Source of the DNA: Scatophagus argus
Lineage: Eukaryota > Chordata > Actinopteri > Scatophagidae
Length of the DNA stretch: 64,000 nt
Assembly: GCF_020382885.2 (NCBI RefSeq)
Contig: NC_058502.1
Location: 7,883,501-7,947,500, forward strand
Reading direction: 5' to 3'
Below, one piece after another: positions 36,839 through 61,600 of this stretch (its first letter is position 1; each line of letters starts with the position of its first letter). The notes under the pieces are model-generated. The model did no database searches. It saw nothing but the letters and a program-made list of their open reading frames with translations, and was not told the DNA's origin. The translations under genes were made by a program, and so were the position numbers.

Positions 36839-37826
36839 GGCTCCAACTTGCAAACAGCCCTCTTTTTACCCAGAAGAACACGCAAGGGCTTGACACACTT
36901 TTGAATTACATTTAAAAGGGCAAAGACACAGTTTCAGCCGTAGTCCTTTTGTGTTTCTGCTTGATAATTGAATGCGTTCATATGGTGGTGTGAGAGCAGA
37001 CAGAAGATCCAGTCATATAACCTCAGGTCAGTGCCAAGTCAGCAGAAAAAATGCTGAGGGGGGAGGACAAAAGGAAGGAAAACAAGAGCTCCAAGAAGAT
37101 TAAAGGCCGTGGAACAGAGTAAGAATGGGGCATGGAGAGAGCAGACAATTGGTCTGACAGGTTTTCACATTGAATGCACCTAAATTTCTTCAGCAACTTG
37201 GATGCTTTTTTTTCCCCCCCGTAGCTGAAGTCTGCTGCCAGGAAGGGAGAACAGATTTAGGCTTCATAATCCCCTTTTGCCTGAAAAAAAAATATAAAAA
37301 AGAAGCGAAAAAAGAACAGGGCAGGCACAGTTAATTGTACTCTACACTGACATAACAATGACACGTTGCTCCAGACCGGTTTAAACCAGATGTAGTGCAA
37401 GTTGGCTAGAGTCTGTAGGAATCCAAAGGGGAGTGGATTGGACAGAGCTCCTCTGATACACAACAGCGTTTTATATATATGACTGATCCTGACTAGCTGG
37501 CCAGCTTACATGAACTTTTCAGCACATTTACTGACACATTTCCCACTTCTGCATTTAGACCACTAATACTGGGTTAGAAATTTTAAGCTAAGTTTAAAGT
37601 TTAAGGTTAAGGTTGAAGCTTTGCATGGTTTCGTGGTTATGTGATCTGTTTTATACCTGATCGTTGTACAACATCAAAGCTGAATTTAACACGTGAATAC
37701 TGAGATGACCGAGAGTACATGAGGGCACTTGCTTGAGAAAAACACTGGACATGTGCCATCTTTGCTTTTTTGATCCTGACATTGCAATATCAGGTGGTTT
37801 CAGTGCATGGAGGTGGAGACACTGTT

Positions 37827-37948
37827 GACCTAAATAATTATTGGCCTATATCTAAGCTGTTTAAAATCCAAGGCTTTTGGTGTCAAGCCTTCAAATGTTG
37901 ATGGTGTCCCACAAAGACCTATTTTGGGGCTCCTTAGATTTACTCTAC
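37827..37948 (+). mobile_element. non-LTR retrotransposon (reverse transcriptase) scrap
   Basis: The plus strand reads DLNNYWPISKL at 37827 and, in another frame, GVPQRPILGLL at 37903. Both are well-known reverse transcriptase motifs of L2/Rex-type LINEs (DLNNYRPISKL, GVPQGSILGPLL), but here only about 20 residues apart, so the copy is internally deleted. Confidence 0.7.
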
Positions 37949-39064
37949 GTAGTATATAATATTTTCTCACCAACCCTGTGATTTATTTGTTTTCAAAGCC
38001 TTTGGAGAAACTTCTGCACCTCCCACTCAACTATCTGCAGTTGATAAGGCCTCAAAAATCTTGATAACCATTGAGACTGGAGATGGCTTCTTGTTAATCT
38101 AACCAAGTAAGGCCAATTTGTCCTGGAAAAAGGTTTTGGTTTTTCTTTATGTGCGATGTATTTCAAAACATATTGTGAATATAATTCAATGGGCAAATAT
38201 GAAAATTCACATTCATTTACTTCTGCTCTAGCTGTGAAGCTAGCACTTATCCACAATCCATTAGTAAACACAAACGCACAGCACACAGATGTCCCAGCAG
38301 TTTTGATGCAAGCTGACATTTTACAGTATCTTTTCTTTTACTCTTCTTTTACACTTTTGTGATACCCGAGTAGCAGCAGCCTGCTGCTCTGTTCCGTAAG
38401 AGGCTTGGCAGGTGCGAACATACGGAGCCACCCTGCAGTTTGGATAAATGTCTCTTGGTTAGGCCAAAGCTGCAGAGGTCAAAGGCCACTTTAGCACCCA
38501 GCGTGGCCACCCTGAGCCCCCGGCCCAGATTCCTGCTTGGATTAGTTCAGGTTGCTGGTTTCAGCATCAAGGGAGAACACTGTGACATGTTAGAAAAACA
38601 CAGGATACAGTTAGTTGGATTAGAACTCTCAGCAAGTCTGTGAACAAAGATATACTCATGCCACTATTGCGATGGGGTGTATGTTTCGGTTCTGGTCAGT
38701 TTGAACCAGCCGTGTGTGTGAATGGACTACACCTACCTGTGGCGACCAAAGGGAAGCATCATGTGTTACACAGATTGTCATCCTTGCTCAGTTCTCCTCC
38801 CATAATGGATTACTGTACCCACTTTACAATCGTTTACAGTGCTAAATGATCCTAGAATGACTGATTTATGGAAACCACACCTCCGCTCTTCGACCAGTCA
38901 GAACCGGATAAAACCAATACACAGCACGCTAGAAAATGAAAGTTAGATACTGGCACAGAATCAAGAGTTAGTGGGACTGTGCTTTGATAACAGACAAGGA
39001 TAAGCAATTCTATAGTTCAGTATTTACATTCAACATGGTTGCCACATTCAGCATCTCATTTTGA

Positions 39065-39335
39065 AGGTGAGGCATGTGAAATGTGTTTAGTTTTGAAAGT
39101 ACTTGGTCATAAGCAAAAGTACTGGACAAAGAGAAATTCTAACCTGATGATGGCGCTGAAGATGAAAGGTCAGGGAACCAAAGTTACTACAATGCATCCT
39201 CTGGGGAGCATGGAGGTCTGTGCCATATTTCTCTGCAATCCATTCATCAGTTGGCAAGATATTTTGATTACAAAAAACAATATGCAACACGTTTGTGCTA
39301 AAAAAAAAAAAAAAAGCCAGGGGATCAGCAGTCAG
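39065..39335. repeat. dispersed teleost repeat, copy 2 of the family at 3120
   Basis: Shares GATGATGGCGCTGAAGATGA (compare 3340) and runs on through CTCTGGGGAGCATGGAGGTC to an A-run at 39301. Confidence 0.65.
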
Positions 39336-39559
39336 TAAGCAGCATCACCTGTGATCCAGCAATAATGAGAAAGTTTTTTCCTTTAATCAAACTTAAGTTT
39401 TACCTTCTGGCAGCTGCAGAATAAAAATCGGGCTCATTCAAATTATCCTAAAAGGACCTTGAAAATCTTGAACAAACTACACAGCAATCCATTATTGCAG
39501 GCAGTCTGACATTACAAGGTCATGAACCATGATAGGAAGACTGAAACAGCAAGTCTTAC

Positions 39560-39670
39560 CTGTGCTGAAGCGTAGAGAAGCCCGAGACATCATTTTTTGT
39601 TTTGGTTTTTTTTTCTCCCACTGGAAGCTGAACTCTTCAGTTGCATCTGTGCACGTGTGACACATCACTA
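39560..39670 (-). other. candidate first exon of an unknown small minus-strand gene
   Basis: Reading down the minus strand: TATAAAGG at 39700-39693, a CACGTG E-box near 39653, two ATGs at 39593 and 39590 opening MMSRASLRFST, then CACAG with donor GTAAGA at 39559. A pyrimidine-rich acceptor on the same strand lies near 37.28 kb. No homologue is recognised; it may not be real. Confidence 0.3.
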
Positions 39671-39975
39671 AATGGACTAAACAGGGAATTCTCCTTTATA
39701 AAAATATCAACATGTTTGCCTTCCCAGACAGGGTGTGAGCTCTACTGGTGTGTGTTTATTTAAAGGCACAAACATTTTCCATCAACCACTGTAGGCGTTT
39801 GGTAGGAACTCATGATTTCCAAGAGGCAACATTCCAGTGAAGCTAAAGATACATAAAGACCAATTCAATTCTGAACCAGTGCGCCTGCAAGCTCTCAGAG
39901 TTCTTACATCATTATGAGAAACATGTGCCATCCATAAAACGGACAATTAAAAGCAGAAGTTGTCATCTCAAGAGC

Positions 39976-41035
39976 TTTAATCATACATAGAAATTTAGTT
40001 CAACAGTACCATTCATTTAGAATGTTTTTAGCAGTATGTATATTTAGTGTAAAGAGCATTATGTTTTTTTTTTTTCCTTTTTTCTGATGAGGAATATCCA
40101 CAAGGATGATAGAAGCTTTCAGAAATACACCAGAGAGAGAGAGAGAGAAGAGCAGAGAAGAGACTGAGTACATGACTAAGTTGTAACACCTCAGACTACA
40201 TTTTTAAACACCTTAAAAGGCGACATTTATCTGTGGTTTATGTACCAGTGTCCATCCTCCGTGATTTTTTTTTTTTCCTTTTCATTTTAACTGCAGAGCC
40301 TTCAATGCTTTCAGAAACTACAATAACTGTGGCGCAAGCTCGGTTTGATCAATGCCCTGTAATGGATAAACTCCTAGAACTTTTTTTTATGACACCACCT
40401 GTTGACCTAATCAAATCTTGGGGTGTTGAGCTTGGCATCAGGGTGAATTGTTGACACTGCTTCAGAGACAAAGGAGGTGCGGGGAGCACAGTTGGAGGAC
40501 ATTACTGCAATCGAGTGTCATATTATAGGCATAAAAAGAACTGACCACATCCATCTATAAAGTCATCCATTTCTATAGCCTTACATCCATCCATTGATCC
40601 AAACATCCAACCTATCAGAAAACACCACCATGAAACATACTCTATGTGCTGTTTGTGCTATCTTAGAAGCGCCACAACAACAATTCCAACCAGCTTAAGT
40701 CCCAAGCAAAGAAAAAAAAAAAAAAACATAACATGTACAAGACAAAAGGTGGAACAGATAATTGGCCTACAAATCCCAGAAGCGATTATTTTTCAGTCCA
40801 TCCATTCCTTTTAAGAGTAGTAAAGTAACGCCACGTGTGGATTTGGCAGGCGGCTAGCTTCACTGAGGGTAAGCCACCGGTTTCTTTCTTTCCCCTCAAT
40901 AACCTTTGAAGCTGCTTCTTTTGTGAAGTTGGTAAAGAGTAAGAAACTTCCAGAGCTGGTAATGACGGAAGCTGCTGTTGCGGTAGCATCGTGGCATTCA
41001 GTGGGCGCACTCACGCGCAGAGACTGTGTGTTGCG
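39976..41035 (-). other. ccdc6: ccdc6 3' UTR (probable)
   Basis: Non-coding, AT-rich, with (GA)n at 40130-40148 and A-runs. An ATTAAA in sense lies at 39981-39976. The true end was not determined. Confidence 0.45.
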
Positions 41036-53958
<12,923 letters not shown>

Positions 53959-54120
53959 GGCTGTGCGACAGTGTGGAGTAGGGAAGACGACGGCAGCTGC
54001 AGCGTTTGAGAAGCGCAGACAGCAGAATGGTACACCGTGTGACCTTGCTCACGCTCGTCTGCATAGCACCACCAAAAGGATGTCTCCAGTACCGCACAAT
54101 GCAACCATTTGACACATCTT
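53959..54120 (-). promoter_or_regulatory. ccdc6: ccdc6 5' UTR and promoter region
   Basis: Directly upstream of the start codon, GC-rich relative to its surroundings. No TATA box seen. The exact start is unknown. Confidence 0.4.
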
Positions 54121-54764
54121 TATCAAGTCCATATGGATTTCCAGTCTAGCAAAGTGAGCAACCACAGACCCCCAAAATAAGAGCCTGAAAGTATATACGG
54201 TATCGTTATCTGTCTGTTTTCTTAGAAGGGCGCCTAGATAATCTTAAAACTATATTTGTTATTAGGTAAAAGTAGTACCACAGTGAGGGGGTCAGTTGAG
54301 GGGGGGGAACAGATCATGTTTGCCCTCAAGAGGGATAATCTTGCCTTGACTCTATGACCATATGGGGATGATGTGGGAAGATTAGCTGTATATAATAAAA
54401 CATCAGTAAATGGCAGAGCATCTCTCCAATGTGTTCCACCTCTAGGGAAAACCACAAACAATTGGACCATACCCTGAATATTAATATTTTATTAGTAGCT
54501 ATAGCTTTACAGTAGCAACACATTAGTCTCATCACCACTTACATCAATCATCCACTTTATGTTGTCTATGTAATGTTATTAGGCAATACTTCATTTTAAA
54601 ATGAAACAAATCGGTACAATAATCAATCCATCCGGTAATCATAACTTGAGGGACTCTAGTGTAAATAGTCTTTTCCTTTTCTGTACTGTGTACAGATGCA
54701 GGTACTCGTTTCCTGTGTATTTATTCTTTTTGAATGCACATCCTTCCCTTATCCTTGCATGCTT

Positions 54765-54845
54765 TGCACCCTCTATATCCTGTTTGCTGCTGTAACACTG
54801 CAATTTCCCAGTTATGGGACTAATAAAGGATTGTCTTATCTTAAA
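54765..54845. repeat. LINE 3' tail
   Basis: GCTGTAACACTGCAATTTCC then GGGACTAATAAAGGATTGTC and CTTATC; the typical 3' end of a fish non-LTR element. Confidence 0.65.
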
Positions 54846-54871
54846 TAATTTTTCCATTTTATCTTTTTCAT

Positions 54872-55078
54872 CATGCTATGGCTGTGGTTCAGCAGGTAGA
54901 GCAGGTTGTCCACTAATCAGGGTTGGCAGTTAAATCTCCATCTCCTTCTGCACAAGTGTTAAATTATCCTCAGGAAAGACACTGAGCACCAAATTTCTAA
55001 CTGAGCGTGTGTCAGTGAGAGGCAAATTGCACAGTGCTTAAGTTAAAAGTGCTAAACAAAGGCAGTCCATTAACTACT
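54872..55078 (+). mobile_element. tRNA-derived SINE
   Basis: Starts with a degenerate tRNA head (A-box-like CAGGTAGAGCAGG, B-box-like GGTTGGCAGTTAAATC), followed by a body with TGCACAAGTGTTAAATTATC and a tail with GAGAGGCAAATTGCACAGTG and CAGTCCATTAACTAC. Confidence 0.75.
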
Positions 55079-55332
55079 TATTCAGCAGAAACCAACAATA
55101 TCCTCATGGGGAGCTGGGACTGTTGTTGCCTGGCCCCAGAAGGCAGTCCAGATATATAAACAAGCATCCCTGGAGAATTTTGTTCAAGGGCACTTTGATA
55201 GGGAAGAAGCACATCGCTGTCTCTCATGACATACAGTAAATACCCTGCTGCGGTTACATGACGTACATAATAAAAATGTTCAAGGACACAAAGACAAGAA
55301 CAGAAACAATTATATTGCGAAATCAATGCATT

Positions 55333-58300
55333 TTTATTTTTATTTTTGGGTAGAATTTTTTTTTTAAAGACGTCTTGAAACATTTGTGGTGGCATCATTG
55401 CTGCTATAGCTTCTAAAAGACCTTGAATAACCAAAGTGCTAGAATAGTTACATTTCAATGGCTTCACTCTGTTAGTAAGAATTGTACATCAAAAAATCTG
55501 CTCAGGTGAAAACACATATCAAACAAAATTGACAAAATTGATAGTTCAACCATATCAAAGGATCCTCTACCCCCTGATTGACATAGTAGTATGAGGGGAT
55601 GTGGTACGGCACCCTACCTGACTTTCTTTATCCCCAACCTTTAGCCCCACCCCCCAAAAAAGTTACATAGTTTTCATGTCCACAGCATAGACATCAGCAT
55701 ACTGAGCCATCACACCAGTAGGACACCACACTTGAACTATATGGGCATCTAATGAAAACCAATACAAAGAGAATTCCTAATGTTATGTAAAAGTAAAATT
55801 TTGCCAGTGAGCTAGTGAAAACAATTCTATTCGACACTGCATATACAGACTCTCAAGCCTAAAAAGATCACACGGTTTCAGAGTTAAACACAATTTATTT
55901 CAATGGTTAAATAATTTGTTTTTGACCATCCAGTGTTTTTTTTTTTTTGTCATACAATATGCTATTTAGAGCTACAATCAAATAATGTCTTTATGTGTCC
56001 TTAATGTGAGTAGGTTTTAAATTAAGGAAATACTTCACCAAAATATCCAAAATGAAATGCCCCCAGTTTTCCTTTAATACCACAGCAGCCGTTAGAAACC
56101 AAATTGACACACTGCTAAAATGATTACAGACAGTCTAACAGTGTACAGAGACTCCTACACCTTATAGCCAATACGCACAATACAGGTATAATTTCACAGC
56201 GAGTCAGCCTACTAGCATTTACATTCAGATTATTTCGTTCTTGTAGCTGAAGCTGCCCTCCTGTTTCACACAGACAGACAAGACATGACACCCTCGAGAA
56301 GCTATAGAACTTTTTTTTTCATCCTCACCCCAACATGATAAATGTTTTAATGGTATCCTTTTTCAGTTTAAAATATAAAATCGGTGACAGATGTTAGGGC
56401 TATTATGTGTACACAGATAAAGGGTTTTATTTGTCATTTGAATACAGTGTTTGCAAACTTGTAAAAATTGTACTTAAAATAATGTGAACAGCATGCATGA
56501 AAATATGAGAACTCTGAAAGGCTGCTTTTTGTAGGATTAGATCCATTCCCACTTTGGGAATTACTGAGATTTGATTTTTCTGGAAATTTCCTCTGTTAAA
56601 ATCAAACCAGCATGTTTTTTTTCTCATGTACAAACATTATACCTGCTCTAATAACTAATTATACAAGAACCTTTGAAGTTACACTCAAATCTTTAAAAGT
56701 GGAACCCTTTCAATAAATTTTGAAAGCACTTGAAAAGGTTACTCTCCTCAGTGCTTTCTCAACCAGTGAATTACCCCGTTTTAAAGATTTTTTTACACAT
56801 TGTAATTTTATATACAGAAAAAAAGCTTTTGTGTTAGTTTAAGTTTTAAAAAGGAAGAAAAAAAGAAATTCCCAAAACAATTTACATCCTGACAACAATG
56901 GGTTCAAGAAAAAAAACTATAAGGCGAGTGTTGAGTAGGATCAGGAGTGTTCCATTAGGGGTTTTTTGTGTGTGTTATTGTGTCTACTCCATTCTTTCCA
57001 CCCAAGATGTGGATTGAGCTCTTGTGCCGTCTTTGGTCACAGTTTGCACCTGTGTGGTTGTCGGTAAGGGAGTCTTTCTTTCGTTTTCACAACAAACGAT
57101 GCTCCTCGAAAAAGCTCTCAAGTGGACCAATGGCACGTATTGTTTCACACAAAACAGGAAGCAGAATCATTGTCCGCGGGTCCACTACAGTCAGAAAGTG
57201 AGAGACCTCCCGGTCCTTTGATTGACAGGAAGTGAGTTTTTCATGCTCATGCGTATGTCAGAAGGGTCGACTCCTCTCTCACGTGAAAACCATTTGTTTG
57301 AAGCAGACAGTGTAGTTGTAGACCCTTGCTGAAGTCCTCACACAGGAACTCTCCAGCCTTCTGAACACGTGTTCCCAGGAAACATCTAACTTTGTTCCTG
57401 TACATCTGTAAGACACAAAATATTACTTCACATACTGTAGCATATTTAATGTAACTTTAAATATTAAACAAAGGCTGAAACCTTATTTTTCTCCAAGTAA
57501 AAACACTTTTTAAAGGGAGAAAATCTGTCACAATCTTTCATTCCTTGACTGATGGTCCACAGGTTTTTATGGCAACTTCTGTTACCATACAAACCCTTTG
57601 CCAACCTTTGCAGTAGAGCCAAATTATTTCCAAGTCAGTTTTGTACAGATGGAATGATTCACTGCAAACATAACATAAGGGCGAACAGCAGTGGGGATTA
57701 ACAGTCTGGCCGGTGGAATAACAAACTCTCTTTGGATGCTACAGCGCTATTGTGAGATGGGGATTTAGCAGACAAAAACAGGCAATGGAGGGTACCAGTG
57801 GGGCAATATAATGCTGAGGTGTGTACCATCACCATCAGCCCGGTTCCCTTTTCACACACACCGCTGGCAGAAATGTTGCCAGAGGATAACCAGGCTCAGA
57901 CATCAGTCAGCCATTTGCACTTTTGAGTCTGTGTCACCGTATGACAGAGAGACTCTATGGAAAGAGGTAAATCAAAGGAGCAGTTTGACGTTCTGGAAAA
58001 AAAAACCAACTTGTTTGTAAAGCCATTGGCATAGCATAGACTGCAAGACTGCAAGACTGAAAGCAAAGGGACGCAACTAGCTTGGCTCTATCCAGAGTAA
58101 AAAAAACAAAAAAATAAACCAAACAAACAAAAAAATTCCTAGCACTTCAAAGGGTCAATAATTAAGGCCTGGTATATTGCACAATTAATAAACAAATATA
58201 ACCATTTTTTTGTAGTTTCAGCTGGAGTTGTATGCTATAACAATTTTTTGCCAGCACTTCTGTGCAGCATATCCACTGGTATCCTCTGGTTATCCACCAA

Positions 58301-58604
58301 CAGCGCTGGTGGGTGTATGTTTCAACTTTAGGAAAGCGAATATGCATATCTGGTATGCTGCATTATTCCTTTTAAGGAGTGAGTAGAACCGAAGAGCACA
58401 AACAGAACTAAGCAATGCCCCTCAGTCCAGCTGTACAGCGCACCAAAAACACTGGGATGGAACAGTAGCGTATGGTATGAACGTAATCACAAGGAAGAGC
58501 AGGCAGCATGAACAGAACAGCAATGCATAAATACATATGCCTCATTGCACTATACTGGCTGTATTACAGTGAAAGCTACTGTACCTGGTGGAGCACAATC
58601 ATCC
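55333..58604 (-). other. ank3: ank3 3' UTR (probable, long)
   Basis: About 3.3 kb without a recognisable gene between the ank3 stop and the SINE. Sense AATAAA signals lie near 56426, 55891 and at 55338-55333; which is used is unknown. An extra non-coding exon is also possible. Confidence 0.4.
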
Positions 58605-58676
58605 CTAAGAGTGGAGCTTTTTATCCCCTGATCTTCTTTCATCCTTTCGCCTGCTATTTCTGGACCCATCTCCTTG
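58605..58676 (-). CDS. ank3: ank3 last coding exon
   Basis: 24 codons, QGDGSRNSRRKDERRSGDKK LHS and TAG at 58607-58605; acceptor TTTTTCCAG. Confidence 0.82.
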   Translation of the reverse strand, partial: QGDGSRNSRRKDERRSGDKKLHS

Positions 58677-61600
58677 CTGGAAAAAAACAAACATACAGAG
58701 AAGTAAAGGTGAGAAGTGTTGTTATCTTCTCATACAAAGACAACATGTTGCAGCCCAACGCACAAAACCTAAAACAGAGATACAAAAGAGAAAACAAAAG
58801 TCCTCACACCACAAGAACAGCAATCTGAAACTAGTAAATGTTAGTCATAATTGCTAGTAACATAATAAGAAACCAAACCACACACCAAGCAGACTCCTGG
58901 AAGAAGAAAAATTATGTTATTACAGAGGTAGTTAGAAATAAAAGAACAGATTGTATTTTCACAGCAGAGTCACAGTACTGATTAGTCACACTGTTGACTA
59001 ATCAGTTAAACACTAAAAGAAACCATTAAAACCACACAGTCAGGAGCATAGTCAGCACCCCCTTTGTTATAAAAACACAATAGCCACCGCAGTTCCAAAA
59101 CCCAACATGCACAAGAATGCACCTCAAATGGCTGCATTTATGTTTTTTAAAACAGAAACAATGAAGACAGTTATTTCAGAATAGTTAAGCCAGTGTTATT
59201 GAAGAATTCACCTGCTCCGCCAGAGGAAAGCATGATCAAATCTAACCAATTCTCTTTTTGACTTAAAGCTGCACTCAAACAATGATGAGATGTAACCTAA
59301 AGGTCTTCAATACCTAGAAATGTGTTATCAGTAATAATACTATTTTAAACATTTAATAAACAACAACATTTTTATCTTCTTCTTGTCTTATTTCCCTCTT
59401 AATATTGCTTCAAAATATTCTGTGTCTCACTGGGTTGATAGGAGACAATGTTTTGTCACATACCCACTTTGTAATTTAGGCTGATAAAATAGGTCTTTTC
59501 TAACATTAAATCTTGCCCTGTGCAGCTTTAAGCCTAACTGCTGAATTAGCTGGTAACCTCTCGCCAATGCTCTCCAAAAACACAGTTCACAGTATCTTTA
59601 TGCCAACCTCTGACCCATCTTCTGGCAGAATGGGACTGTACTGAAGGTCTGTGTGCCACCTGTCACCTCCTTGGTTTTCTGGCGTGGGAGTAGACACCCG
59701 CCGAATAACCTTCCTGATTACCTGCTCGAGGCAGGATGGTGACAAAGGGGGAAAAAGAGCTGATGGTGTCTGCTTTTACAGAAATATTAACCTACTATCC
59801 ACTAGCTTTATTTCAAAGCTGAATGGGAAATTAAGGTATACGTTACTTTTCTACTGATGAGGTTACCATCATGGTCCATATAGTGTTGCTCCGTCATAGA
59901 TTCGCCTGGGATATTCTTCGCTTGTTCCCCCTGCAAGTGTTTGTGGTTAAAACATGAAGAAAGGCTCAGAGAACATGTTCAAACATGATTTAAAAAAATA
60001 TCCTTCACCATCTCCACACCGAAAATAACACCCCAAGAGAGACCCTCTCAGAAAGAAGATGAGCACTATGTTAGTCTTCATAACAAAGTGCAAAATGGTT
60101 TGGGGTAACATAAACTATTGCAGGCTCTATAGTTATATACACAATATACAAATATAGTATTTATGAACACACAGAGAAAGTAGAGCTATCAATATACCAA
60201 GCAATACCACCACAAAGCACACAAGACTGACCAGTCTAAACCAAACCAAACCAAACCAAGCCAAGCCAAGCCTCAGCCAGGCCTCTGCTCCAGGCTTTCA
60301 AGATACCTTCAAAATGAGACGCCGTCTGAAGATTCTGGTAGTTACAGTCTGTTCTTCCTCTGAGCCGGAATCTACACTAACCCGCTGCTGAGGAGGGTAT
60401 TAAATTCATTACACAAATACATGGAGATACTCAGGGGGAAGCACATTTATAGGCAAGAGAATTAGATGAAATATTGGCTTGATATCCTTTATGTACTTGA
60501 ACTCCATGGTTGGCTGTATCAAAAAGGAAAAACCTGCAATAAAACGCTGAAGTTTATGTTTCTTTACCACACCTTACGCCACAAGTTTAGGGGTGGCCCC
60601 TGCAATAGCAGAATCACAGGGCAATATAGCACTTCAGTAGCAGAACAGAAAATGAGAAGGATTATATTATACACTGTTTAAACTACTGTTTAGGATCTCT
60701 TTGTTTGGTTCTGTTCACATTGTTTATAACATTACCTGGACTTTTTTCTCAGACACCAGTGCTCCCTCTTCCCTTCTGCTGCTCGATGATTCCGATGAGC
60801 CATCCTGAGGTGAGTGCTTTGAGTTGTCGCCGTTGTGTCGGGACCTCCCCGATTCTCCCCTAGATGAGGAAGTGATGGAGTCACTAGAGTTCTCTTGGCT
60901 GTTGGGTAAGAAAAACAAAATTAGGATTAGGAAACAGATCATCTAAGAAGATTTCATAAAAACATCCATGAAGAAAGCAGTAGATTTCAAACTGAGGTTA
61001 TCCTCATGGAAGACTTGAACATTTTTAATGGATTCTGTTTGAAGCCTTTAGTGATAACTTCTAATGATTTTACCTTTCCCGCCTGTCGAGCAGGTCTGAG
61101 CTGACACTGCGACCAGGCGTTGGTGGCTCCACATTGACACTGGATGAATCACTGTGCCAACCTGAAAGTGAACACACATCTTTTTCTGCCTGTTCGACCT
61201 GATCAAGGATCTCCTTAACACTGGCCATCTCTTTGATCTCCTCCTTCTCCTCTGAGCCTTCTTCTTTCTTCACCTCCTCCACCAGAGATCCTAATGGCTC
61301 TTCTGTGATTTCTTTATGTCTGTCTCCCTCCTCCTCCTCCTCCTCCTCCTCTTCTTCAGTGGACACAGAATCACTGGGCTGACGTTCCCCAAGTGCCTCC
61401 ACCCAGGCCTGAGGGGAGAGCTGAGCTAGAACCTGGTCCTCAGCTACCTTGTCCCCTTCTGATGTTCCACAAATTTCTCGTTCACTTTCACACAACCCTT
61501 CTTCATCCTTAGACCTCAGTTCTCCAGATATTTCATCCATTCTGTCACTCTGGTAGAGCTTTTCCTTGCTGTCCCCATCGACTTTTTGAATCTCAGGTGT

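Larger units (their letters stand above)
36110..39970. other. intergenic region slc16a9-ccdc6
   Basis: Holds a (TTTG)n run, a non-LTR retrotransposon scrap at 37827-37948, a dispersed teleost repeat at 39065-39335 and a possible small minus-strand exon at 39560-39670. Human MRLN sits here, but I could not recognise a myoregulin peptide on the minus strand. Confidence 0.7.
54120..55330. other. intergenic region ccdc6-ank3
   Basis: No gene recognised. It holds a LINE 3' tail (54765-54845) followed at once by a tRNA-derived SINE (54872-55078). The 129-codon minus-strand frame at 55078-55467 has no recognisable domain. Confidence 0.7.

Noticed and set aside
37050..37170. Two tiny frames (a basic plus-strand one and a hydrophobic 36-residue minus-strand one)
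   Set aside because: Too short, unsupported and without homology; the hydrophobic one is the antisense of a purine-rich stretch.
54872..54945. tRNA-like sequence
   Set aside because: The A- and B-box parts are degenerate and continue into a SINE body, so it is not a tRNA gene.
55078..55467. 129-codon minus-strand frame between ccdc6 and ank3
   Set aside because: No domain or family resemblance, low-complexity stretches, starts close to a SINE; most likely chance or ank3 3' UTR.
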